Source: JAFAHZ01 sp035656415 (GTDB lineage Bacteria; Vulcanimicrobiota; Vulcanimicrobiia; Vulcanimicrobiales; Vulcanimicrobiaceae). Taken from it: a stretch of DNA of 15,451 nucleotides. The position numbers and the translations under genes were made by a program. Below, one piece after another: positions 1-6,849 of this stretch. Numbering within the stretch: position 1 is the first letter of the stretch; the number at the start of each line of letters is the position of its first letter. The DNA is taken from NCBI GenBank assembly GCA_035656415.1, contig DASRSM010000243.1, positions 1 to 15,451 of the forward strand, written 5' to 3'. The notes beneath the pieces were generated by a model. It ran no database searches. It worked only from the letters and a program-made list of their open reading frames with translations, and was not told where the DNA came from.

Positions 1-186
1 ACGTTCGTGGAAGTCACGACCGGCGAAGGCTTCGATTCGCGAAAACAATACGCCGTAGTATGGGCGGACGGCTTGCGTGGGGTCGTACTATCGGTGAGCG
101 GCCGAGTCGGCGACGTCAGTGCCGACGAAGCCAAAGCGATGCTAAAGAACGCTACCGCGGTGCGTTATCCGACCAACCAGTATTAG
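1..186 (+). CDS. C-terminal fragment of an unrecognised protein
   Basis: Frame 1 is open from the window edge to a TAG at 184-186 and gives a 61-residue tail ending in RYPTNQY. The frame has a GC-rich codon style like its neighbours and reads as a coherent, slightly hydrophobic tail (YAVVWADGLRGVVLSVSGR). No family is recognised. Its stop overlaps the stop of the convergent metB-like gene by 4 nt (183-186), the tail-to-tail packing seen elsewhere in this window, which supports it as a real gene end. The N-terminus lies outside the window, so function and localisation cannot be judged. Confidence 0.55.
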   Translation, partial: TFVEVTTGEGFDSRKQYAVVWADGLRGVVLSVSGRVGDVSADEAKAMLKNATAVRYPTNQY

Positions 187-1340
187 ACGGCGCTAACGCG
201 CGCGACGGCGGAAAGCGCCTGCGCGAGATCGTCGATCAAGTCGTCCTCGTCTTCAATCCCCACCGATAATCGCAGAAGCCCGTCGGTCACACCGCGTCGT
301 TCGCGATCTTCTTTGGGAATCGAGCCGTGCGTCATGCGCGCGGGATGACAGATCAAGGATTCGACGCCGCCGAGGCTCTCGGCCAAACTGAAATATTTCA
401 AGCGATGGGCGAAATCGAGTCCGCGTTCCGGCGGTCCCGTCAGAACGAACGACACCATTCCGCCGAAACCGCTCATCTGCCGCTTCGCGAGCGCGTGCTG
501 CGGATGCGACGGAAGACCTGGATAGTAGACGCGTGCGACCTCGTCGTGCTCTTCCAGAAACTCCGCGACGGCCTGGGCGTTGCGCGCGTGCTCGCGCATC
601 CGTAACGCGAGCGTCTTGGCTCCGCGCATCGTGAGCCACGCGTCGTGCGGGCCGGGAATGCCCCCGACGGCGTTCTGGTGGAACGTGATCGTGTCGTAGA
701 CATCCTTGTCGTTGGTGATCGCGACTCCGCCGACGACGTCACTATGGCCGCCGATATATTTCGTCGTGGAGTGAACCACAACGTCGGCGCCGAGCGCAAG
801 CGGCTGTTGAAAGTACGGCGTCGCAAACGTATTGTCGACGGCAACGAGTTGTCCGCGTTTGCGCATTGCGACGACGGCGCGAATGTCGACGAGCTTGAGA
901 AGCGGATTCGTCGGCGTTTCGACCCAGAACAGTTTTGTCGAGGGCTCGATCGCCGCGCACACCGCGTCAAGATCGGTCATGTCGACGTAGGTGAAACGAA
1001 GGCCGTAGCGTTCCAGAACCCGGGTGAAGAGCCGGTACGTCCCGCCGTAGAGGTCGTCGCTGACGACCGCGTGATCGCCCGCCGAAAGCAAGTTGAGCAC
1101 CGCCGCCGTGGCCGCCATGCCGCTGGCAAACGCGCTGCCGAAACTACCGCCTTCGAGCGATGCTAACTGTTTCTCGAGCGCGACGCGCGTCGGATTGATC
1201 GTGCGGCTATAATCGAAGCCTTTGTGCTCGCCGACGCGGTCCTGCGTGTACGTGGATGTCTGGTAGATCGGAACGATCGTCGCGCCGGTCGTTGGATCGG
1301 CCTCCTGTCCGACGTGAATGGCCTTGGTTGAAAACTTCAT
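183..1340 (-). CDS. metB: Cystathionine gamma-synthase/gamma-lyase family PLP enzyme
   Basis: This 385-residue protein has the full length of the Cys/Met-metabolism PLP enzymes. Visible landmarks are the YSR motif at 44-46 (phosphate binding across the dimer), the Asp of VAVDN at 169 (contacts the PLP pyridine nitrogen) and the Schiff-base lysine K194 in STTKYIGGHSD. Family knowledge: these enzymes either make cystathionine from O-acyl-homoserine (MetB) or split it to cysteine, 2-oxobutyrate and ammonia (gamma-lyase). The ATG at 1340 overlaps the upstream cbs stop as ATGA, so the two genes are translationally coupled. Next to cbs, a gamma-lyase role in reverse transsulfuration is the more likely one (inference). 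Sequence alone does not separate synthase from lyase, so the symbol is tentative. No terminator is visible beyond its stop, which overlaps the neighbouring gene end. Confidence 0.93.
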   Translation of the reverse strand: MKFSTKAIHVGQEADPTTGATIVPIYQTSTYTQDRVGEHKGFDYSRTINPTRVALEKQLASLEGGSFGSAFASGMAATAAVLNLLSAGDHAVVSDDLYGGTYRLFTRVLERYGLRFTYVDMTDLDAVCAAIEPSTKLFWVETPTNPLLKLVDIRAVVAMRKRGQLVAVDNTFATPYFQQPLALGADVVVHSTTKYIGGHSDVVGGVAITNDKDVYDTITFHQNAVGGIPGPHDAWLTMRGAKTLALRMREHARNAQAVAEFLEEHDEVARVYYPGLPSHPQHALAKRQMSGFGGMVSFVLTGPPERGLDFAHRLKYFSLAESLGGVESLICHPARMTHGSIPKEDRERRGVTDGLLRLSVGIEDEDDLIDDLAQALSAVARVSAV

Positions 1341-2743
1341 TGTTTGCGTACTACGTCGGAACTGGTCGACAAGAACGTGATGATGTCTTGGCGCGTAACG
1401 ACGCCGATCGGCTCGCCGTCGTCGGTGACGACGATGGCGTGGTTGGCCAGCGTAAGCAGCTTGTAGGCGAGCTCGATCTCTTCGAACTGCTCGAGCACCG
1501 GGAACGGCCGCCCCATGACCTCGCTCACCGGCTCGTGCACGATGTCGGCGTGATCGAAGACGGCCTGCATGACCCCGACGTCGTTGATGCTGCCGACCGG
1601 TTCGTTGTCGCGCATGACGGGGATCTGCGAGATCTCATATTTACGCAGCAGGTCGAGCGCGGTTTTGACCGTGTCGTCCTGTCGGACCGTGATAAGCGAC
1701 GGAACCGGCGTCTTGCTGCGTAGGACGTCGCCGACCGTCGCGCGGCGCTTCGCGTCGGCGAGGAAGCCGTTTGCGATCATCCATTCGTCGTTGAAAATCT
1801 TCGACATATAGCCGCGCCCGGAATCGGGGAATACGACGACGACGATCGCTTCCTTCGGCAGCGTTTTGGCGAGCTTTACGGCGGCAACGGCCGCCGTTCC
1901 GGAGGAGCCGCCGACGAGCAGACCCTCTTCACGCGTAATCCGGCGCGCCATCAAAAATGAGTCCCGATCCGAGACCCGTACGACCTTGTCGATCACGCGC
2001 AAGTCGACGGTTTCGGGCAGATAGTTCATACCGATGCCTTCGACTGCAAACGAGCGCGGAATGTCGCCCGAGTAGATCGAGCCTTCAGGATCGGCGCCGA
2101 CGACGTGAACGTTCGGGTTTTGTTCCTTTAAGTAGCGAGCCGTCCCGGAGATCGTTCCCCCGGTACCGACGCCGGCCACGAAGTGCGTGATCGTCCCGCG
2201 CGTTTGCTGCCAAATTTCGGGACCGGTGCTGCGATAATGTGCGTCGGGATTGTAGTGATTGTGAAACTGGTTGGGCTGGAACGCACCGGGTATCTCGGCG
2301 GCCAGGCGAGTGGCGACGGCGTAGTACGATTCGGGCGAGTCGGCTGGAACGTTGGTCGGCGTCACCACGACCTCGGCGCCGTATGCGCGCAGCAGGTCGA
2401 TCTTTTCGCGAGACATTTTGTCGGGCATCACGAGGATGCATCGATAACCGCGAATCGCGGCGGCCATGGCCAAACCGGTTCCGGTGTTGCCGCTCGTCGG
2501 CTCGACGATCGTTCCGCCGGGCTTGAGTTGTCCTTGCTCCTCGGCTGCGTCGAGCATCGAGATTGCCGGGCGATCTTTCACGCTGCCGCCGGGATTAACG
2601 TACTCGACTTTTGCGAGCACGAGACACTCGGCGCCGTCGGTCACCTTATTGAGCTTGACGAGGGGCGTGTTTCCGATCGCTTCGAGGGCGTTTTCACAGT
2701 ACGTAGGACCGGTTGCCCGGTCCGAGGGAACGCTCGTGGCCAT
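1337..2743 (-). CDS. cbs: Cystathionine beta-synthase with C-terminal CBS domain pair
   Basis: The product is 468 residues from the chosen ATG at 2743 (MATSVPSDRA), close to the length of bacterial CBS enzymes. The N-terminal fold-type II PLP domain shows AIGNTPLVKL, the PLP lysine K56 in GGSVKDR, the substrate loop PTSGNTG (82-88) and a glycine-rich phosphate loop (GVGTGGTISG). About the last 125 residues form two CBS modules (ITVRQDDTVKTALDLL... and PIGVVTRQDIITFL). No heme-binding N-terminal extension is present. The reaction is serine (or O-acetylserine) plus homocysteine to cystathionine. The frame stays open to an ATG at 2944, but that start would lie inside the opposite-strand lipoprotein gene, so 2743 is preferred. 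No strong Shine-Dalgarno is seen. It is coupled to the downstream PLP enzyme by a 4-nt ATGA overlap. Confidence 0.94.
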   Translation of the reverse strand: MATSVPSDRATGPTYCENALEAIGNTPLVKLNKVTDGAECLVLAKVEYVNPGGSVKDRPAISMLDAAEEQGQLKPGGTIVEPTSGNTGTGLAMAAAIRGYRCILVMPDKMSREKIDLLRAYGAEVVVTPTNVPADSPESYYAVATRLAAEIPGAFQPNQFHNHYNPDAHYRSTGPEIWQQTRGTITHFVAGVGTGGTISGTARYLKEQNPNVHVVGADPEGSIYSGDIPRSFAVEGIGMNYLPETVDLRVIDKVVRVSDRDSFLMARRITREEGLLVGGSSGTAAVAAVKLAKTLPKEAIVVVVFPDSGRGYMSKIFNDEWMIANGFLADAKRRATVGDVLRSKTPVPSLITVRQDDTVKTALDLLRKYEISQIPVMRDNEPVGSINDVGVMQAVFDHADIVHEPVSEVMGRPFPVLEQFEEIELAYKLLTLANHAIVVTDDGEPIGVVTRQDIITFLSTSSDVVRKQ

Positions 2744-2780
2744 AGGACCGGCGGCTTCCGCGCGGCGAACATGTTCACCT

Positions 2781-3119
2781 ATGAAATCGCTGCTGGTTTC
2801 GGTCGCCTTCGCCGCCGCTTTTGTGCTCGCGGGATGCAATACCGACGCGCTTCCGCCGGCGGCGGGATTCACGACGATCAGCGGAACCATCGTCGACGCC
2901 AAGACCAAAACGCCGGTGGCGGGCGCCGTTGTAACGGTCGACACCGTCTTGACTGCAACGACCGACGCGAGCGGAAAGTTTACGGTGGAAAAGGTGCCGA
3001 GCGGTATCGTCGATTACACGGTGCAAGCCAAAGGCTATAAAGTGTTGTCGTCGACCGCCCAGATCGAGCCTTCAAAACCCTACGAGCTCGATCTCAGCCT
3101 CGTCGCCGCTTCGCCCTGA
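2781..3119 (+). CDS. Small lipoprotein with carboxypeptidase-regulatory-like domain
   Basis: This 112-residue protein begins with a short basic start, a hydrophobic stretch and the lipobox LAGC, with the lipidated cysteine at residue 19. It is therefore predicted to be an exported lipoprotein. The mature part (ISGTIVDAKTKTPVAGAVV... then DASGKFTVEKVPSG... and YTVQAKGYK) is typical of a single carboxypeptidase-regulatory-like/transthyretin-like beta-sandwich, often a binding or adhesion module. The ATG at 2781 is chosen because the signal sequence starts there; the frame extends upstream over cbs without protein-like character. No clear ribosome site precedes it, and only 37 nt separate it from the divergent cbs start. 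Its 3' end overlaps the end of glmR by 40 nt, tail to tail. Confidence 0.82.
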   Translation: MKSLLVSVAFAAAFVLAGCNTDALPPAAGFTTISGTIVDAKTKTPVAGAVVTVDTVLTATTDASGKFTVEKVPSGIVDYTVQAKGYKVLSSTAQIEPSKPYELDLSLVAASP

Positions 3120-4450
3120 CGGTACGCGCTGGCCGGTTTCATGAGTGTCGCGCGGTCGGCCACCACGCGATCGATAACCGAAATCACTACCGATGCGAGC
3201 TTCTCGGGATCGTGACGAACCGTTTCCGTTTCGCTGATGATGCTCGCGCATACCGGTTCGATACCCAGCGCCGCGATTCGATCGGCATCGGGTCTGACCG
3301 GTAGCTGGCCTTCCTCGGCGTACAGCGCCGCTAGCCGCGACGGCGGCTCGTCGTTGACCAGCACGTAGTCGAATACGCGCGAACCGGCGTTGCGCAGCAA
3401 AGCGTCGACGTGATCGGCTGCCGACATGTCGTCGGTCTCACCCGGTTGCGTCATGACGTTGCACACGTACATCTTTACGGCGTGCGCGTTTGCGACCTCG
3501 CGTGCGATCCGGTCGACTAAGAGATTGGGAAGGATCGAGGTAAAGAGCGAGCCGGGACCCAGTACGATCGCATCGGCGCTGCGAATCGCGTCGATAACTT
3601 CGTCGAGCGGTTCGGCGCGGACCGGATCGAAGAAAACGCGTTTGATCGGACGGCGCGCCTGCGAAATGTTCGATTCGCCTTCGACGATCGTTCCGTCGTC
3701 GAGTTCCGCACACAGGCGCGCAACGCTCAAGGTTGCGGGCAACACGCGTCCTACGATGTTGAGCACGCGGCTCGATTCTTTGATCGCCGTGTCGAAGTTG
3801 CCCGTAACGCCGCTCATCGCGGCGAGGAACAGATTGCCGAACGAGTGTCCGGTTAAGCCTTCACCTTCGGTAAAGCGGTAACGGAAGAGATCGGTGACCA
3901 GCGCTTCGTCGTCGGCGAGTGCGACGAGACAGTTGCGAACGTCGCCCGGCGGTAAAACGCCGAGCTCTTTCTGCAATCGGCCCGATGAGCCGCCGTCATC
4001 GCTGACCGTGACAATCGCCGTGAGGTTGCTCGTGCGGCGCTTGAGCCCGCGCAACAGCGTGGAGAGACCGGTGCCGCCACCGATAGCGACCACCTTATAG
4101 CCTTGCTGCAGGCGTAAGCCAGTGAGCGCGTCGCGAAAGCCGTGCGGACCGCGACCTTGTGGAATGCTCGTAACCGCGCGCGACCACATGCGAAATCCTA
4201 GTGCGGTGAAGAAGACGCCCGCGGCCGCGAGCACCGCCGTTAAATACGCGGGCGAAAAGTAATCGTCGACGATCGAATCGAGAATCTCGTTGATGTCGAT
4301 GCCGCTGCCTTCGGCGATGAGCCACCGCGCAACCGCGTCGAAAATCAAGAGAACGCCGAATACCGCCAATAGCGCCCAGCGCTTGATGCCTAGACCCGGC
4401 AACAGCCACTGTAATGAAGAACTCAGACGTCGTCGCACGTTCGAACTCAT
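3080..4450 (-). CDS. glmR: YvcK/GlmR-like (CofD-fold) protein with N-terminal membrane anchor
   Basis: The product is 456 residues from the ATG at 4450, which overlaps the rapZ stop as ATGA. The soluble part starts near residue 118 and carries the family signatures VVAIGGGTGLSTLLRGL (GGGTG 124-128), VSDDGGSSGRL (149-159) and PPGDVRNCLVALAD (167-180). Family knowledge: Bacillus YvcK/GlmR binds UDP-GlcNAc and stimulates GlmS, linking central carbon flux to wall precursors. Bacillus proteins are ~315 residues; here ~115 extra N-terminal residues contain two predicted membrane helices (about 24-45 and 66-86), so it is probably tethered to the inner membrane. A longer reading from 4558 is rejected because the added Arg/Pro-rich segment is a shadow of rapZ. 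Pairing with rapZ is the usual context. The whiA gene that often follows in Gram-positives is absent here. Confidence 0.9.
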   Translation of the reverse strand: MSSNVRRRLSSSLQWLLPGLGIKRWALLAVFGVLLIFDAVARWLIAEGSGIDINEILDSIVDDYFSPAYLTAVLAAAGVFFTALGFRMWSRAVTSIPQGRGPHGFRDALTGLRLQQGYKVVAIGGGTGLSTLLRGLKRRTSNLTAIVTVSDDGGSSGRLQKELGVLPPGDVRNCLVALADDEALVTDLFRYRFTEGEGLTGHSFGNLFLAAMSGVTGNFDTAIKESSRVLNIVGRVLPATLSVARLCAELDDGTIVEGESNISQARRPIKRVFFDPVRAEPLDEVIDAIRSADAIVLGPGSLFTSILPNLLVDRIAREVANAHAVKMYVCNVMTQPGETDDMSAADHVDALLRNAGSRVFDYVLVNDEPPSRLAALYAEEGQLPVRPDADRIAALGIEPVCASIISETETVRHDPEKLASVVISVIDRVVADRATLMKPASAYRQGEAATRLRSSS

Positions 4451-5301
4451 CGTCTCACGTCGCGGGCCTCGAAAGCTACCTCGAGGCGGCCGTCGGCCTG
4501 TAATCGCTCGAGGATGCGGCGGCCTACGTACACGGAACGGTGCTGTCCGCCGGTGCACCCGACCCCGATGGTGAGCTGGGTTTTGCCCTCTTCGAGATAG
4601 CGCGGCAACAAGAATTCGATGAGGTCGGTTGCCTTGGCCAAAAACGGTTCGAGGGAGGGATCACTTTCGATAAATGCTGCAACGGCCGGGCTCTCACCCG
4701 TTAACGGTGCGAGCGCCTCCTCATAGTTCGGGTTTTTCAAGAAGCGAACGTCGAACAGTAGGTCGAGGTCGGTCGGTAATCCGTATTTGAATCCGAACGC
4801 CACGACGGTGACGCCGAGGCGGGTCGGACGATTCGGCAAGAATGCAGCCGCGATGCGCTGCTTTAGACCGGCGTGCGTCAGGTTGGACGTATCGATTACG
4901 ACGCTCGCGCGTTCGCGCAGCGGCGCGAGCAACCGGCGATCGGCCTGAATGGCTTCGACGAGCGAACCCGTCCGTCGCAATGGATGGCGGCGGCGCGTTT
5001 GACTGAAGCGGCGCACGAGCTGATCGTCGTGTGCGTCGAGAAAGAGCACCCGCGCATCGTGGGTACGTATCATATCGTCGACCGCGGCGCGGGGGTCGCC
5101 CAACGAATCGGCGCCGCGAACGTCGAGCGCGATCGCGGCATTTTCGATTCCGGCGCGCCCGAGTGCCTCAACTGTGGCATAGAGCGCGACGGGAGGAAGG
5201 TGCTCGACGCAGTAAAAGCCCAGATCCTCGAACGATTTAACAGCTTGACTTAACCCGGCGCCGGAAAGACCAGTGACGAAGACGAGACGCGGCAGACTCA
5301 T
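4447..5301 (-). CDS. rapZ: RapZ/YvcJ-family nucleotide- and RNA-binding protein
   Basis: This 284-residue protein has the normal length of RapZ. Diagnostic blocks are FEDLGFYCVEHLPP near the N-terminus, FGFKYGLPTDLDLLFDVRFL, NPNYEEALAPLTG, and the C-terminal GCTGGQHRSV (248-257), the phosphate/RNA-binding pocket of the family. RapZ proteins bind GTP/ATP; in E. coli RapZ steers GlmZ sRNA decay and so GlmS level, while Bacillus YvcJ sits beside yvcK. The P-loop reads GLSGAGLS (11-18): the usual Walker A lysine is a leucine (L17, codon TTA). The rest of the loop is conserved, so nucleotide binding may be weakened or altered. The ATG at 5301 directly abuts the ATG of the divergent DUF2203 gene, leaving no 5' intergenic space. 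It is translationally coupled to glmR downstream. Confidence 0.92.
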   Translation of the reverse strand: MSLPRLVFVTGLSGAGLSQAVKSFEDLGFYCVEHLPPVALYATVEALGRAGIENAAIALDVRGADSLGDPRAAVDDMIRTHDARVLFLDAHDDQLVRRFSQTRRRHPLRRTGSLVEAIQADRRLLAPLRERASVVIDTSNLTHAGLKQRIAAAFLPNRPTRLGVTVVAFGFKYGLPTDLDLLFDVRFLKNPNYEEALAPLTGESPAVAAFIESDPSLEPFLAKATDLIEFLLPRYLEEGKTQLTIGVGCTGGQHRSVYVGRRILERLQADGRLEVAFEARDVRR

Positions 5302-5703
5302 ATGAAACCATTTTCGCCCGAACGGGCTAACGCCTTACTGCCAAAATTGACGCCGCTCGTCGAAGAGCTCCTGGCGAAGCGTCGCGATTTAGCCATTAAG
5401 CTGCTGGAAGCCGATCCGGCACTGCACCACGTCGAACAGCCGCAGCCGCACGCCCAACGGCTCGCCGGTATACGATCCCCGTTTCCGCCGCCGCGATTCG
5501 GCGAGCTGAAGCTCGAGATCCACCGGCTGATCCATCGGATCGAGTCCTTGGGCTGCATCGTCAAAGATATCGATCTGGGCCTCATCGATTTCCCGGCTAT
5601 TCGCGCGGGTGAGGAGATCTATCTTTGTTGGAAAGCGGGAGAGCCGGCCGTGCTGCATTGGCACGGCACCGAAGAAGGCTTTTCGACCAGAAAAGCGCTC
5701 TAG
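5302..5703 (+). CDS. DUF2203 family protein
   Basis: The 133-residue product matches the layout of DUF2203 as I know it: an N-terminal FSPERANALLPKL segment, a helical middle, the block ESLGCIVKDIDLGLIDFPA, then EEIYLCWKAGEPAVLHWH and a C-terminal GFSTR. Function is unknown. Conserved Cys (85, 109) and His (119, 121) residues could bind metal, which is only a guess. The start is firm because the family motif begins at once (MKPFSPERAN). The gene has no flanking non-coding DNA: its ATG abuts the rapZ ATG (shared CATATG) and its TAG abuts the TAG of the opposing DUF1858-like gene (TAGCTA). Its promoter must therefore lie within rapZ coding DNA. No convincing Shine-Dalgarno is visible. Confidence 0.88.
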   Translation: MKPFSPERANALLPKLTPLVEELLAKRRDLAIKLLEADPALHHVEQPQPHAQRLAGIRSPFPPPRFGELKLEIHRLIHRIESLGCIVKDIDLGLIDFPAIRAGEEIYLCWKAGEPAVLHWHGTEEGFSTRKAL

Positions 5704-6108
5704 CTACGACGCGCTCGCGGTCGCTTCGATCGCGATGAAGTCCTCGCCCAAGCCCTGGAGGCGCACGTCGCCGAACTCTGCCGTGTACGCACCGCTATCG
5801 ATGCCGGTGATCGTTCCGGTCTCCGACACGTTCGCGAGCTGCGGAATCTTCGAGCGAATCTCGTCCGGGATGCGCACTTTGTCGCCGACGGCGAAGCTGC
5901 CCTGATCGAAGAGCGCGTTGAGACCTTCGAGCAGCATCGGGAGCGGAATACCGTAATCTTCGCTGATTGCGCCGATCGTATGCGATTCGCTGATCGCGCA
6001 GTTGGAGCAGCCTCCGAGGTGGAAGCGCGCGAAAACGCGACGCGCGCCGGCGTGCAGCCGGAAAGCGTCGTCAACGGTCATGTCGGGGGTAAAACGGCGG
6101 TCGGTCAC
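5704..6108 (-). CDS. DUF1858-like CxxC domain protein with C-terminal beta-rich domain
   Basis: This 134-residue protein has two parts. Residues ~7-65 (TPDMTVDDAF... FHLGGCSNCAISESHTIG) resemble the DUF1858 / hybrid-cluster-associated small domain with its CxxC pair (C34, C37), often linked to redox or metal roles. Residues ~70-130 (FAVGDKVRIP... GTITGIDSGAYTAEFGDVRL) look like a small SH3/KOW-type beta barrel. I infer a thiol- or metal-linked adaptor; no reaction is known to me. The start is a GTG at 6108; a purine-rich GAGAAG lies about 7 nt upstream and GGAG further back. It begins 38 nt beyond the mature rnpB 3' end on the same strand with no terminator visible between, so it is probably co-transcribed with rnpB. 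Its stop abuts the stop of the DUF2203 gene. Confidence 0.8.
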   Translation of the reverse strand: MTDRRFTPDMTVDDAFRLHAGARRVFARFHLGGCSNCAISESHTIGAISEDYGIPLPMLLEGLNALFDQGSFAVGDKVRIPDEIRSKIPQLANVSETGTITGIDSGAYTAEFGDVRLQGLGEDFIAIEATASAS

Positions 6109-6146
6109 GATGTGCTTCTCAACTCCTTGATGGTCGATTTGGTTTC

Positions 6147-6509
6147 GCGAAGTGCGCCTGTAAGCCGGATTCTGTCACCGGCGGCGTGCCGCCGGAGGAT
6201 GACCATCTCTCTGGGATGCGCGTTGCCGCGCACCTCGGTGCGACGTGGCTCGTTGGGACGGGCCATCCCCCTCTTTCGAGGTCGTCGAGCGGTCTTGCTT
6301 CAAGTGGGGTTTACCCGAGCGCGCGTCACCGCGACGCTCCGGGAGCTCTTACCTCCCGATTTCACCCTTACCCGCCATGCGGCAGGCGGTATGTTTCTGT
6401 GGCACTTTCCTTCGAGTTGCCCCGACAGGACGTTATCCTGCACCCTGCCCTATGAAGCCCGGACTTTCCTCACCGGCACCCGCCGGCGCGATCATCCAGC
6501 GCACTCCGC
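6147..6509 (-). ncRNA. rnpB: RNase P RNA, bacterial class A
   Basis: Read on the minus strand, this 363-nt stretch carries the universal core of bacterial RNase P RNA: GAGGAAAGTCCGGGCTTC near the 5' end, GAAAGTGCCACAGAAACATA, AGGGTGAAATCGGGAGGTAA, GGTAAACCCCACTTGAAGC and the 3' block ACAGAATCCGGCTTACAGG. The ends are set by a continuous 12-bp P1 helix between 6498-6509 and 6147-6158, with two G-U pairs. It is the ribozyme that removes 5' leaders from pre-tRNAs. Length and core are those of the ancestral A type. It lies 64 nt downstream of a co-directional tRNA-Ala and 38 nt upstream of a protein gene. Confidence 0.97.
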
Positions 6510-6519
6510 GCCTTACTAC

Positions 6520-6550
6520 AGCATAAGGAAGAAAGCGAGCGAGCCGGCAA
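6520..6550 (-). promoter_or_regulatory. Possible sigma70-type promoter for rnpB
   Basis: Minus strand: TTGCCG at 6550-6545 and TATGCT at 6525-6520 with a 19-nt spacer, placing a start close to the P1 5' end at 6509. The spacer is long and the match weak. rnpB may instead be read through from the upstream tRNA. Confidence 0.25.
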
Positions 6551-6573
6551 ATAGCCGCCCCGGAACGACGATA

Positions 6574-6649
6574 TGGTGGAGGCAAGGAGACTCGAACTCC
6601 TGACCCTTACGCTGCCAGCGTAATGCTCTACCAGCTGAGCTATGCCCCC
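6574..6649 (-). tRNA. tRNA-Ala (anticodon GGC)
   Basis: A 76-nt cloverleaf can be drawn on the minus strand, including an encoded CCA end. The acceptor is GGGGGCA/TGCCTCC with the alanine identity pair G3:U70. The D arm is GCTC...GAGC. The anticodon stem TTACG/CGTAA encloses the loop CTGGCAG (anticodon GGC, reads GCC), and the T arm is AGGAG TTCGAGT CTCCT. All stems pair. It lies upstream of rnpB on the same strand and divergent from the second alanine tRNA. Confidence 0.97.
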
Positions 6650-6746
6650 GTTGCGGTCGGCTCTCTTCACGCCCACCCCTCCAAACCCTTGCGAACGTCC
6701 GAGCAGGTCGTCATCGTTATCTGTCGCAGAGTGTGCTGCGGTTTTT

Positions 6747-6822
6747 GGGGATGTAGCTCAGTTGGTAGAGCAACGCCTTTGCAAGGCGAAGGTCCGGGGT
6801 TCGAGTCCCCGCATCTCCACCA
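6747..6822 (+). tRNA. tRNA-Ala (anticodon UGC)
   Basis: A 76-nt cloverleaf includes an encoded CCA. The acceptor is GGGGATG/CATCTCC, again with G3:U70. The D arm is GCTC...GAGC. The anticodon loop TTTGCAA gives anticodon UGC (reads GCA/GCG, and GCU by wobble), and the T arm is CGGGG TTCGAGT CCCCG. The anticodon stem has four good pairs, with an A27-A43 mismatch at its base. It starts 97 nt from the divergent tRNA-Ala(GGC); the first lipoprotein phosphoesterase begins 27 nt downstream. Confidence 0.97.
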
Positions 6823-6849
6823 CTTAAAGGTGCGGGGAGCGTTACACCG

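Noticed and set aside
645..1166. Plus-strand open frame of 173 codons antisense to the metB-like gene
   Set aside because: It is an antisense shadow of a conserved enzyme, with no ribosome site and no family resemblance.
2770..2782. Minus-strand AGGTGA followed by ATG at 2772, a textbook-looking start upstream of cbs
   Set aside because: The ATG is out of frame with cbs and encodes an Arg/Pro-rich shadow; it would need a frameshift to matter.
2744..2944. N-terminal extension of cystathionine beta-synthase to an ATG at 2944
   Set aside because: The added 67 residues have no family similarity and lie antisense to the signal peptide and first domain of the lipoprotein gene; ATG 2743 gives the normal family length.
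2183..3040. Long plus-strand open frame of 285 codons antisense to cbs
   Set aside because: Arg/Gly-rich translation with no motif; it is a codon-bias shadow of cbs on the opposite strand.
5245..5273. TTGACT as a -35 box for DUF2203 inside rapZ
   Set aside because: Seventeen nt downstream the sequence is GACCAG, with no -10-like element.
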